Assembly: GCF_003112775.1 (NCBI RefSeq)
Contig: NZ_BFCH01000028.1
Coordinates: 93,167-157,166, forward strand
DNA: 64,000 nucleotides
Direction: 5' to 3'
Source: Mycobacterium montefiorense
GTDB taxonomy: Bacteria > Actinomycetota > Actinomycetes > Mycobacteriales > Mycobacteriaceae
Numbering within the stretch: position 1 is the stretch's first letter; every line of letters begins with the position of its first letter. Below, piece by piece: positions 18,332-26,145 of the stretch. Below the pieces are notes generated by a model. That model did no database searches and had not been told where the DNA came from. It saw only the letters and a list, made by a program, of their open reading frames with translations. Position numbers and translations under genes: made by a program.

Positions 18332-18853
18332 CTAGGAGAGTCGATCCAGGCGCAACGGCATCGCGATATCAAGCCACTGGTTTTGCCCGCAGGCACCACT
18401 CGGTCCGACCGTCTTGTCCTTGCCGGACAAGGTCGGCGATCCGATTTGAAATCCACCATTCTCGTTCACTGGGTAGAAAAAGAAAGTCTGCTGTCCGGAG
18501 AACGCTGTACCGTCTTCGCACCGCTCCCAATTCGGCACCTCGCGTTTCACCTTCCACATCTCCCCATCATTCAAATATATGGGCGCGCTCCAGCCCTGGT
18601 CGCTCTTCACCGTGCCGTGGCATTCCTGGAATGTTTCGCACGTCGAACTGATGGTCCATGTTTGGTAGACCGTCGGCTCGCCGAAGTATTGGTCATTCCT
18701 CTGGGCATAATCGCCAATGGATGTGACGCGGAAAGTCCCGTTGATGGCCACCTCTTCCTTGGTTGTCGCTTGGGCCGGCGAGGCCGTTTCCAAACCGCCG
18801 AATACGGTGGCGGCCACCAAGGTTGCCGTGGTGAGTGCTTTTGCTGAACGCAT
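18332..18853 (-). CDS. secreted protein, unknown function
   Basis: 173 residues from ATG 18853, which has GAGGAG six bases upstream. A Sec signal peptide (MRSAKALTTATLVAATVFGG through SPAQA) precedes a Cys-containing domain with TWTISSTCETFQECHG and GWSAPIYLNDGEMWKVKREV. Tryptophan-rich beta-type sequence suggests a small beta-sandwich or beta-propeller-like exported protein. It lies 46 bases beyond mceF, convergent, and downstream of a Mam pair. In many mycobacteria secreted or Mam genes accompany mce loci, so a role in the same transport process is possible. Confidence 0.8.
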   Translation of the reverse strand: MRSAKALTTATLVAATVFGGLETASPAQATTKEEVAINGTFRVTSIGDYAQRNDQYFGEPTVYQTWTISSTCETFQECHGTVKSDQGWSAPIYLNDGEMWKVKREVPNWERCEDGTAFSGQQTFFFYPVNENGGFQIGSPTLSGKDKTVGPSGACGQNQWLDIAMPLRLDRLS

Positions 18854-18976
18854 CAGGTACTCCTCGAAGCGCATAATCCGACAGTGCCTCTGGCAGCTTT
18901 TCGCCATCGGTTGCGGCGTTCTCAAGCGATGACGTTACACCGCTTGGGCCCGTCAGGTAACGGGTTGGAACTGCAC

Positions 18977-19615
18977 TCATGCGACCGGGTCGAATTTCGC
19001 GATCAGCCAGGAACCATTGACCTTTGTCAGCGTGACCAGGACGGCGCTCTGCGCCTTCTCGGGATCTTTCTTTCGAACGCTTGCGGTGGTCTGGTCGACG
19101 AAAACCAGCACGACGGCCGAATCTGGACGCAAATCCGAGACTGCGGCCCGAATCACTTTAGCGGTCGCTGTCAATTGCCCCTGCTGTGCCGTCGGTGCGA
19201 CGACACCTTCGGTGAATTTGTTGTAGTAGGTCAGAAAATCGCCGGTGAGATGCGATTTCGCGTTGTTGAAATCGCGATTTAAATGGTCGTAAGAATAGGA
19301 CAACACCGCCACGGCGCCATCCGATGCCGCCTGGATTGCCCGGTGTGCCGCCGCATCGCCAACTTGCTGATCGGGCCGGTAGAGAATGAAGTACACACCG
19401 GCAGCGACTATCGCAGTGGCGACGACGAATGTTGTCGCGACAATTGAACGCCACCTTGCCAACCAGCGGCGGAACCCAGCGGCGGACCGCTGCAAACCGG
19501 CGTGAGCGTGCCGATCCCTCGTCAGCGGGTGGATGTCCTTGTTCGTCGCCGGGCGGAATTTCCAGTCCGTCGCTTGCTGCTTCGGGGCTGTCCAACGACG
19601 AGTCGCGCTCGACAA
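18977..19615 (-). CDS. Mce-associated membrane protein (Mam), copy 2 short partner
   Basis: Paralogue of the protein at 2166-2738: ASDGAVAVLSYSYDHLNRDF, AKSHLTGDFLTYYNKFTE, PDSAVVLVFVDQTT and VNGSWLIAKFDPVA match its counterparts closely. A transmembrane helix (ATTFVVATAIVAAGVYFILY) lies near residues 59-79. The start is uncertain. The open frame begins at TTG 19615, just after the upstream stop. An ATG at 19619 overlapping that stop (ATGA, as in copy 1) opens a different frame with an acidic, Mam-like N-terminus (MIVERDSSLDSPEAASDG) and would need a frameshift before the helix. Third-position GC favours the TTG frame. Confidence 0.82.
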   Translation of the reverse strand: MSSATRRWTAPKQQATDWKFRPATNKDIHPLTRDRHAHAGLQRSAAGFRRWLARWRSIVATTFVVATAIVAAGVYFILYRPDQQVGDAAAHRAIQAASDGAVAVLSYSYDHLNRDFNNAKSHLTGDFLTYYNKFTEGVVAPTAQQGQLTATAKVIRAAVSDLRPDSAVVLVFVDQTTASVRKKDPEKAQSAVLVTLTKVNGSWLIAKFDPVA

Positions 19616-20434
19616 TCATGACAGGAAATCAACTTTCGACATTTTAAGCTGACCGCCCTCGCGGTCCATATTGACGTTGAGTCGAAACAAGGCCGGTGGT
19701 GGTTTGGCGTTATCCGGCCCGAAGGGAGCGGTTTTCACCGCTACGAGCACGACTCCAGAATTTTCGCTCAACGACTCGACGGCGACCGCTTCCACGGTGA
19801 CATTGCTGCCGACCTTCGACTCCTCGGCCTTCTTGACTATCAGGAGTGACAGCACCGAAAGCTGGTTCTTCTGGTCACCTGTCGAGGTATCGATCATCCG
19901 CTGGACGCTCTCCTTGGCATGATCGGGGTCAATCGACATCAGCGCCGAGACCGCTTGGCGGGCGGCTGCGGTGAACTCCGCGGCGAGCTGCCGATTATGT
20001 ACGGCGGTGTGGTGCTGCCACACCATGTAACCGCTCGCGCCGAGAGAAGCCGAGGCGACCACGATCCCGGCACCAACAGCTATTGCTTTCCGCCCTGGGC
20101 GGCGGAGCCACCGCGGACGCCCGGGACGACGCGGCAACCGTAGCCGTCTCCGGATCGACTTTGCGGTGTGCTGCTTGGCATCTCGAGACTCTGCGTCGTC
20201 CGCGTCCTCGGTTTCGGCAGCCCGGCGCAGCCCTACGACACGTGCCCTGGCCGCGTCGGCGCGCGCCTCAGCCTCGACAACTTCGTCTGGTGTGTCCGTT
20301 TCTGATGTGCGCGCTGCGGCGTCCGCATCGACCCCTGAACGCGACTGTGGTTCATCGGAATTCACATTCGTCGGGTCACCACAATCGTCGGCGTCGGGCC
20401 CTTCCGGATTGTGCACGGAGAGGCAGCTTATCAC
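19616..20434 (-). CDS. Mce-associated membrane protein, copy 2 long partner
   Basis: Up to 272 residues. An acidic N-terminal region with an Ala/Arg/Glu helix (EVVEAEARADAARARVVGLR), then a very basic stretch (RRRLRLPRRPGRPRWLRRPG) and a transmembrane helix (AVGAGIVVASASLGASGYMVW). The outer domain ends GGQLKMSKVDFLS. It shares ASGYMVWQ and the C-terminal KMSKVDF with 2735-3598. The start is not well defined: GTG 20434 is the longest, and a GTG six codons downstream is an alternative. Operon with the short partner. Confidence 0.83.
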   Translation of the reverse strand: MISCLSVHNPEGPDADDCGDPTNVNSDEPQSRSGVDADAAARTSETDTPDEVVEAEARADAARARVVGLRRAAETEDADDAESRDAKQHTAKSIRRRLRLPRRPGRPRWLRRPGRKAIAVGAGIVVASASLGASGYMVWQHHTAVHNRQLAAEFTAAARQAVSALMSIDPDHAKESVQRMIDTSTGDQKNQLSVLSLLIVKKAEESKVGSNVTVEAVAVESLSENSGVVLVAVKTAPFGPDNAKPPPALFRLNVNMDREGGQLKMSKVDFLS

Positions 20435-20601
20435 TTTGGCCTGAGCCTCAAGGCCGTCATCGGGCAGCTGCCTTCATGGCTCTTACATGCGGAAATGGTC
20501 GCTCGTCGGGCAACGGCGCGCAGTAGCGTTTCGCGGGTCGTGGCACAGGCCGATTTTCGTGCGTAGGGGATGTTCTCCAACCAGGAGAATTTTCTTTTCA
20601 G

Positions 20602-21021
20602 GTGTGGCAAAGTGATCGAGTGCGATTAATCGTGGCCCTATTTGCCGCGTTGCTCGGCGTCGGTGTGCTGGCGGCGGCGCCGTCCTTCGCGGGGCCGACA
20701 GTCTGCGACTACCCCGATTGCACACCCGGCATCATGCCGCATCAGGTCCTCGGGGCACCGTGTGACAACACCACCTACTACGCCTTTGGTGTCACGGATG
20801 GTTATGTCTCCTTCGGCTCGCAGCCCGGACGGCTGATGTTCTGCGGTTCGCCGAGGAGATATCAGCCGCGATGGTTTCGGTCACCTCCCATGGCGGGAGT
20901 CAAGGAAGAAAACGCCAGCTGCCAGAATTACCAGAACTACGTCGCGCAGTCGCCTGATGGCCTGTTCCTGATCTGTTTTGCCCACGACGGCATACTGAGC
21001 TGGATCCGCGCGGACACGTAG
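20602..21021 (+). CDS. small secreted protein, unknown function
   Basis: Up to 139 residues. A Sec signal peptide (VRLIVALFAALLGVGVLAAA, cleavage after SFA) makes GTG 20620 a good alternative to GTG 20602. The mature protein has paired cysteines (TVCDYPDCTPG, GAPCDN, LMFCGSP, ASCQN, LICFAHDG) and a conserved-looking YAFGVTDGYVSFG. It resembles small exported mycobacterial proteins with disulfide-bonded beta structure; family not identified. It diverges from the second Mam pair and precedes another secreted protein by 34 bases. Confidence 0.72.
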   Translation: MWQSDRVRLIVALFAALLGVGVLAAAPSFAGPTVCDYPDCTPGIMPHQVLGAPCDNTTYYAFGVTDGYVSFGSQPGRLMFCGSPRRYQPRWFRSPPMAGVKEENASCQNYQNYVAQSPDGLFLICFAHDGILSWIRADT

Positions 21022-21055
21022 CCTTCACGGGGGCGACATTAGGGAGCCGATCGCG

Positions 21056-21442
21056 ATGCAGAACTTTGATTTCAGCAGCGGCCAACGGGTTACTGGCCCG
21101 AGCTGTCGAGGCCGTTCCAGCTATGGCGTTGCGGGGGTCGGCAAGGCCATTGCCATGGTGCTCATCGCCCCGATCATGCTGATGGGGGCAGCGTATGCGC
21201 ATGCTGAGTCTGGCCTCGACGGCTACGCTCGATGCGTCGGCGGCGATACCAAGCCCCCACCGCCGGGGGTAAGTGCGGAAGTTTGGTTTCCGAGCGTTCA
21301 CGTGATTACGAACGATTTCGATTCTGGTATTCCCTCTGCCCAAATAATTCAGATTTTAGTGGGTATGGGCGTCAAGCCGAGCGATGCTGCTACCCGAGTG
21401 CAGTGTTTTCTCGCCAACCAGCCCCGCGGCGAAGGGCATTGA
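21056..21442 (+). CDS. small secreted protein, unknown function
   Basis: 128 residues from ATG 21056, with AGGGAG upstream. The N-terminus is unusually long before the hydrophobic core (GKAIAMVLIAPIMLMGAAYA, cleavage after AHA). The mature domain has two cysteines (YARCVGG, VQCFLANQP) and the segment SGIPSAQIIQILVGMGVKPS, reminiscent of small DUF732-like exported helical proteins. Function unknown. Same strand and likely same transcript as the preceding secreted protein. Confidence 0.7.
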   Translation: MQNFDFSSGQRVTGPSCRGRSSYGVAGVGKAIAMVLIAPIMLMGAAYAHAESGLDGYARCVGGDTKPPPPGVSAEVWFPSVHVITNDFDSGIPSAQIIQILVGMGVKPSDAATRVQCFLANQPRGEGH

Positions 21443-21473
21443 CGCGGTCAGGAAGCTGACCCAGTTATTTCCT

Positions 21474-22085
21474 TCAGCTGGATGGCTTGGGCGTTTCTCG
21501 ATGCAAGCCGAGCAGGCGCCGGATCATGTCGGTGAGTCGTGCGAGCAATGTGTCGTCGTCGATATCGGCGACCAGCGGGTGCATCACCGCGGTGCTGATC
21601 GCGCCGGAGAACATCGCCGCCTCGATCCGGCCGTCCAGCCCGGCATCGCTGAGCAGAGCCTGATACAGCCGGTCCATAAAGCGTTGCAGCGGCGCGTGTT
21701 CGGCCAGCAGCCGAACCACGACGGGATCGAACTGCAGCGTCCGGACCAACCGGCGGTCGCGGACCGCCATTTCCACGACGCGTTCCAACAGCAGATCCCG
21801 GGCTTGCGGGCCGTTGCCGTGCGCCTCGGCTTCCTCGAGCGCTGGAAGCAGCCGCCCGAGCTCGCGCTCGGTGACCGCGATAACAATCTGGTCCTTGGTC
21901 CGGAATTGGTGGTACACGGCAGCTTTCGTGATCCCGACGGTGTCGGCGATCATCTGCAGCGACGTACCGCTGACACCGTGGTCCGCGAATAGGTCGAGCG
22001 CGGCATCGAGGACCCGCGTTCGAGCAGGGCTGTAGTGAACAACTCTCAGCTCCCCGTCGCTGGCCGGCTGTTGCGCTGTTCCCAC
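21474..22085 (-). CDS. TetR-family regulator
   Basis: 203 residues. The helix-turn-helix TSLQMIADTVGITKAAVYHQ (about residues 42-61) is followed by FRTKDQIVIAV and a helical ligand domain. Divergent from the membrane operon at 22189-24646, with a perfect 8+2+8 palindrome between the two start codons, so it probably represses that operon and itself. Confidence 0.93.
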   Translation of the reverse strand: MGTAQQPASDGELRVVHYSPARTRVLDAALDLFADHGVSGTSLQMIADTVGITKAAVYHQFRTKDQIVIAVTERELGRLLPALEEAEAHGNGPQARDLLLERVVEMAVRDRRLVRTLQFDPVVVRLLAEHAPLQRFMDRLYQALLSDAGLDGRIEAAMFSGAISTAVMHPLVADIDDDTLLARLTDMIRRLLGLHRETPKPSS

Positions 22086-22117
22086 GCAACGAGACTAGAC
22101 GATGGCTATTGACCAAG

Positions 22118-22135
22118 GCTAGCCGAACGGCTAGC
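22118..22135. promoter_or_regulatory. TetR operator candidate
   Basis: Perfect inverted repeat GCTAGCCG-AA-CGGCTAGC, 33 bases from the TetR start and 54 bases from the divergent membrane-protein start. Placement and symmetry fit a TetR dimer site overlapping both promoters. Confidence 0.7.
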
Positions 22136-22188
22136 TTCGGTGACGAGCCGGTTGTAGCCAAGTGATTTCGTGCTGAAGGGAGTCACCG

Positions 22189-22974
22189 ATGTCCGACATC
22201 GGCGGGGGCGGTACCGCAGATCAGGAATCCCCACGAACGGCGCCGCGACGCGTCGACGGCGAGGTCATTCTGCTGTGGACGTTGCCCGTCACGGTGATCC
22301 TCTGGATCGCCGGCTTCCTTCTGTTTCCGGGCTTCAATCCGCCGATGTCACCGTCGATGCCGGCGGAGCAGGTTGCCGCGTTCTTTTCCGATCCGGCGCA
22401 CATCCCGGAGATCCGGTACAGCATGATCGTGTTCAATTGGTTCGGCGTATGCCTGATTCCGATCTTGGCCCTGATCGTGCTGCAGATCCGGCGGATGGCA
22501 CATCGGACGCCGATCTTCTCCTACGCGATGCTGGGTTGCGTGGCCGGCGGTCCGACCCTGTTCCTGGTCGCCAACGTGTGCTGGCTGCTGGCGGCGTTCC
22601 GTCCGGAGCGCAGTCCCGAGCTGACCCAGCTGCTCAACGATTTCGGCTGGATCACCTTCACCATCCTGGTCCCGTTTCTGATCGGGCAAAGTGTGATCCT
22701 TGCCGTGGCAATCTATTTCGATGACCAGCCGCAGCCGATATTCAGCCGTTGGGTGGCTCGCTTCAACCTTCTCGTGGCGGCCGCGTTGGTGCCCGCGGCG
22801 TTTGTCGGCGTGTCCTTGACCGGTCCGCTGGCGTGGGACGGCTTCCTGTCGTTCTGGGTGAAGAATGTTGCGATCGGCGTCTGGATCATCGTGATGGGCG
22901 TTGTGTTGGGGCGGGTCGTTTATCGCGAGCGTGCCGAGAATCCCGGGCGCCCAGACGAATTGGCCGACTTATGA
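22189..22974 (+). CDS. six-helix membrane protein, oxidase-operon twin 1
   Basis: 261 residues with about six transmembrane helices (for example VILLWTLPVTVILWIAGFLL, SMIVFNWFGVCLIPILALIV, FLSFWVKNVAIGVWIIVMGV). Family not recognised. It shares RPERxPEL, a WxxRFN/WxxYLN segment and AWDG motifs, in the same order, with the next protein, so the two are divergent tandem duplicates. First gene of a four-gene operon that ends with CoxIII-like and CoxIV-like proteins. Good AGGGAG ribosome-binding site. Confidence 0.8.
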   Translation: MSDIGGGGTADQESPRTAPRRVDGEVILLWTLPVTVILWIAGFLLFPGFNPPMSPSMPAEQVAAFFSDPAHIPEIRYSMIVFNWFGVCLIPILALIVLQIRRMAHRTPIFSYAMLGCVAGGPTLFLVANVCWLLAAFRPERSPELTQLLNDFGWITFTILVPFLIGQSVILAVAIYFDDQPQPIFSRWVARFNLLVAAALVPAAFVGVSLTGPLAWDGFLSFWVKNVAIGVWIIVMGVVLGRVVYRERAENPGRPDELADL

Positions 22975-23786
22975 GCGCGGTGATGACGCCGCCGACGTCC
23001 CCGGCCACGCCGCCTTCGGGCCCGCTGCATCGGCGAATCGGCTGGCACCTGCGGCACAACCCCAAGCGTGAACTCTGGTTGGCGTGGTGGGCGCTTCTGG
23101 TGTTCTACAACCTTTTCTTTCCGGTGTTCTTCATCGTCGCGCAAGTCCAGCCGCCGCCGGAGCCCACCTGGGACCTCGTGACGCAGGTGCACTGGTTCCA
23201 AGAGCGCCACCTCGGGATACCCCTTGGTTTCGGCGTCATCTTTGCGATCAGCGGCATCATCGCGACCAACAATGCCCTGATCGCGTATTCGATGCGGCGC
23301 ATGTCGGTGAGCCGTGCATTCGGGTATTCGTATCTGATCATTTACTCGCTCAGTGCGGTTCCCGGCATGCTGCTGCTCAACATCGCGCTGATCGTCGGGA
23401 CGCTGCGACCAGAGCGCAACCCCGAATTGATCGGTTGGCTTTACGACTTCGCCTTCTTGTCCTTCGACGGAACCATGGGGGTCTTTCTGATCGGTTCGCT
23501 GATCTGGATGGTCGCGATTTTGCTCGACAAGAATCGAGTGTTCCCAAAGTGGTTCGGCTATCTCAACCTATGCAACGCGCTGACCGAGGTCGTGGTGGCG
23601 CCCTGCTGGATCTTCCGGCGTGGTGTATTTGCCTGGGACGGTGAGATTGCATGGTGGCTGGACATGGTCGTGTTCGGCATCTACCAAGTCACGTTTGTTG
23701 TCATGCTGTTTCAGATGATCCGCCGCGAAGACTTCGGCACCGGGCCGCTGCCGGACCCGCCGCGCAAAAAGGCTGTGGCGCAATGA
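22971..23786 (+). CDS. six-helix membrane protein, oxidase-operon twin 2
   Basis: 271 residues from ATG 22971, overlapping the previous stop (ATGA). About six helices (LWLAWWALLVFYNLFFPVFF, GFGVIFAISGIIATNNALIA, GVFLIGSLIWMVAILL). Common elements with the upstream twin: LRPERNPEL, WFGYLNLCNA, FAWDGEIAWWLDMVVFGIY. Aromatic-rich, with a few histidines (HWFQERHLGIP) but no obvious haem or copper motif. Function unknown; coupled to a CoxIII-like protein. Confidence 0.8.
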   Translation: MSAVMTPPTSPATPPSGPLHRRIGWHLRHNPKRELWLAWWALLVFYNLFFPVFFIVAQVQPPPEPTWDLVTQVHWFQERHLGIPLGFGVIFAISGIIATNNALIAYSMRRMSVSRAFGYSYLIIYSLSAVPGMLLLNIALIVGTLRPERNPELIGWLYDFAFLSFDGTMGVFLIGSLIWMVAILLDKNRVFPKWFGYLNLCNALTEVVVAPCWIFRRGVFAWDGEIAWWLDMVVFGIYQVTFVVMLFQMIRREDFGTGPLPDPPRKKAVAQ

Positions 23787-24361
23787 CGGACCTTACCGAA
23801 AAGACCAAACGAGCCAGGGCTGTGCCGGGGCAACCGGACATGTGGGCCTTCGTTTTGTTCGAAACACTGGTATTCACGGGGTATTTCGGCTTCTATCTGT
23901 TCTTTCGAGCCCAAAATCCCGAGCTGTTCTTGCACGCCCAGGCGCACCTGGACCTGCGGATCGGCGTCTTCAACACCCTAGTCTTGCTGCTGAGCTCGTG
24001 GTCGGTGGCGCGGTGTGTCCAGTCAGCCCGCGCCGGCGCCTACCGGGCGGCGCTGCGGGACGTCTTCATCACGGCCGGATTCGCCGCGGTGTTCCTGTTC
24101 TTCAAGGTGTTTGAGTGGGCGCGGCTGGTCCACACGGGCAACGGGTTCGACAGCAATGACTTCTTCACCTACTACTTCTTCCTGACCGGGATCCACTTCG
24201 TTCACCTGCTGATAGGCTTCGTCGTCCTCGGCATCATCGTGTACCAACTCCGAAGTCCGGCGCGGCGCTCCCAGGAACTTGTCGAAACCGCCGCAACGTA
24301 TTGGCACACCGTCGATTTCCTATGGGTGCTCATCTTTGCGCTGTTGTACGTGGTGAGGTGA
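23783..24361 (+). CDS. cytochrome c oxidase subunit III-like (NorE-type) protein
   Basis: 192 residues from ATG 23783 (ATGA overlap). Five helices as in short subunit III/NorE proteins. Typical segments are MWAFVLFETLVFTGYFGFYL, GVFNTLVLLLSSWSV, FFLTGIHFVHLLIGFVVLGI and YWHTVDFLWVLIFALLYVVR. Subunit III-like proteins support proton-pumping or NO-reducing haem-copper enzymes, but no subunit I or II is encoded nearby. Here it may serve another membrane oxygenase, or help an oxidase encoded elsewhere. Confidence 0.88.
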   Translation: MTDLTEKTKRARAVPGQPDMWAFVLFETLVFTGYFGFYLFFRAQNPELFLHAQAHLDLRIGVFNTLVLLLSSWSVARCVQSARAGAYRAALRDVFITAGFAAVFLFFKVFEWARLVHTGNGFDSNDFFTYYFFLTGIHFVHLLIGFVVLGIIVYQLRSPARRSQELVETAATYWHTVDFLWVLIFALLYVVR

Positions 24362-24364
24362 GCA

Positions 24365-24646
24365 GTGAAATTCAACAAGAGCCTGTTGTTGGTCTGGGTC
24401 ATCCTGGCCGCACTGACGTTGGCTTATTTGTGGATAGACCACTCGGTCGACGGGTCGATGAAATCCAGTGCGGTGGTGACGTCGATGGTCATCGTGATTG
24501 CACTTATCAAGGTGCGCATCATCTTTCGAGAGTTCATGGAGGTGCGAAGCGCTCCGGCTCTGCTCTGCCGGCTAACCGACGCCTGGGTGGTGGTGATGGC
24601 CGTCGCGATGCTCAGCTGCTATTTCGTCGGAATGCAGATCCGCTAG
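24365..24646 (+). CDS. cytochrome c oxidase subunit IV-like small membrane protein
   Basis: 93 residues, GTG start three bases after the CoxIII-like stop. Three helices (LLLVWVILAALTLAYLWIDH, VVTSMVIVIALIKVRIIF, WVVVMAVAMLSCYFVG), matching the layout of prokaryotic subunit IV (COX4-like) proteins that partner subunit III and NorE-type proteins. Last gene of the TetR-linked membrane operon. Confidence 0.78.
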   Translation: MKFNKSLLLVWVILAALTLAYLWIDHSVDGSMKSSAVVTSMVIVIALIKVRIIFREFMEVRSAPALLCRLTDAWVVVMAVAMLSCYFVGMQIR

Positions 24647-24663
24647 TCCGAGCCCGCAAGCGG

Positions 24664-25959
24664 TCAGCCCACGGGTGCGACCGCATCCGCGGTTGTGAAC
24701 GACAGATGCAGCTCGCTCAAACCCCGCAAGATATAGGTCGGCTCGTAGGTGTAACGACGCTCGGAGGCCGGCCCGTGGTGGGCTTCGTTGATCTCGATGT
24801 GCGGCATCCGGTCCAGGATGCGTTCGATGGAGACGCGGCCCTCCACGCGCGCGAGCGGTCCACCGGGGCAGGAGTGCACCCCGCGGGCAAACGCCATGTG
24901 CTCGCGAACGTTCTTGCGGCGGACATCGAACTCGTGCGGGTTCTCGAACCGGCGTGGATCGCGATTCGCCGCCCCCGGCAGGACCATCACCACGGTCCCG
25001 GCGGGTAGGTCGACACCACCGATGTTGGTGTCCCGCACGACCAATCGTGAGTCGCTTTTGACCGGGCTCTCCATGCGCAGTGATTCTTCGATGAACCCGG
25101 GAATCAGGCTCCGGTCGTCGCGAATCTGTTGCTGTATCTCGGGCCGGTCGCCCAGGGCTTGCAGGGCGGCGCTCAGCAATTTGGCCGTGGTCTCCTGGCC
25201 GGCGGCGAAAAGGAACGTGGCCGAACGGACCACGTCGATCACCTCGGGGGTGGAACCGTCCGGATACTTCGCTTCCGCCAGGAAAGTCAGTACGTCGCCG
25301 CGTGGCTCGTGCCGCCGGGCTTCGATGTAGTTGCAGAACTTCTCGTCGAGCCACTCGAGCGGGTTGATGCCGACCGACTCGTGGTCCAGGGCACCCACCC
25401 GTGCCTCGGGCCGGTCGGCGCCCAAGACGACGCGGAACTCCTTGTGGTCGTCCTCGGGGACGCCGAGCAGGTCGGCGATCACCAACGTGGCGAACGGCTT
25501 GGAGTATTCGGCGATGAACTCGCACTCGCCGTTGTGCAGGAACTCGTCAAGCTGGCGGTCGGCCAGCCGCCACATGAACTCCTCGTTCTGCTTCAGCCGG
25601 CTCGGGGTCAACAGCTTGCTGAGCACCGAGCGGGCCTTGGTGTGGTCCGGGGGGTCCATGGTGACCATGTGCTCGTTCATCGGAAAGTAGCTGCGGTGCT
25701 CGTTGATCAGGGCGCTGATGTCGCCGCCGTCGGTCTGGAACGGCAGCGGGGGGAACGGCCCGCCCAGCGCGACGATGTTGGAGAACGTTTCCGGGTCCTT
25801 GTAGATCTCGGTGGCTTCCGCGTAGCCGGTGATCGCGACGACCCCATAGTGCGGCAACCGCAGCACCGGGTTTTGGCTGCGTAGGTAGTCGAAATAGGGG
25901 TGCGGATCTGGGACCAGAGACTGATCGGTGAAGAAGTCGATCGAGTCGTAGTTGCTCAT
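24664..25959 (-). CDS. cytochrome P450
   Basis: 431 residues from ATG 25959 (MSNYDSIDFFTD), with AGGGAG about ten bases upstream. I-helix FLFAAGQETTAKLLSAAL, ExxR as EESLR, haem loop AFARGVHSCPGGPLAR with the Cys ligand. It is not paired with a ferredoxin, so it must use one encoded elsewhere. It faces away from a TetR gene, with two direct 9-base dyads in between, and converges on the CoxIV-like gene. Substrate unknown. Confidence 0.93.
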   Translation of the reverse strand: MSNYDSIDFFTDQSLVPDPHPYFDYLRSQNPVLRLPHYGVVAITGYAEATEIYKDPETFSNIVALGGPFPPLPFQTDGGDISALINEHRSYFPMNEHMVTMDPPDHTKARSVLSKLLTPSRLKQNEEFMWRLADRQLDEFLHNGECEFIAEYSKPFATLVIADLLGVPEDDHKEFRVVLGADRPEARVGALDHESVGINPLEWLDEKFCNYIEARRHEPRGDVLTFLAEAKYPDGSTPEVIDVVRSATFLFAAGQETTAKLLSAALQALGDRPEIQQQIRDDRSLIPGFIEESLRMESPVKSDSRLVVRDTNIGGVDLPAGTVVMVLPGAANRDPRRFENPHEFDVRRKNVREHMAFARGVHSCPGGPLARVEGRVSIERILDRMPHIEINEAHHGPASERRYTYEPTYILRGLSELHLSFTTADAVAPVG

Positions 25960-26035
25960 CGGATTGTGTCTCCCTGGGCTGGGTTTACCGGTGATGTCCG
26001 GCGGCATGCGGTACCGCCGCCCGATTTCGAGAATC

Positions 26036-26085
26036 TGCTGAGCACCTGCTTAGCACGGCAGTAATGTCGTGGTCAAGGACACGAC
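26036..26085. promoter_or_regulatory. P450/TetR intergenic operator candidates
   Basis: Two near-identical short dyads in direct repeat, TGCTGAGCA (26036-26044) and TGCTTAGCA (26047-26055), separated by CC. They are followed by an inverted repeat GTCGTG (26066-26071) and CACGAC (26080-26085). All lie between the divergent P450 and TetR genes. Confidence 0.55.
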
Positions 26086-26145
26086 GCCGTGCCGCGCTAG
26101 GATTCCCGTGGTTGGCAGGCGAGCGCGGACAGGACGGAGAGCGGC

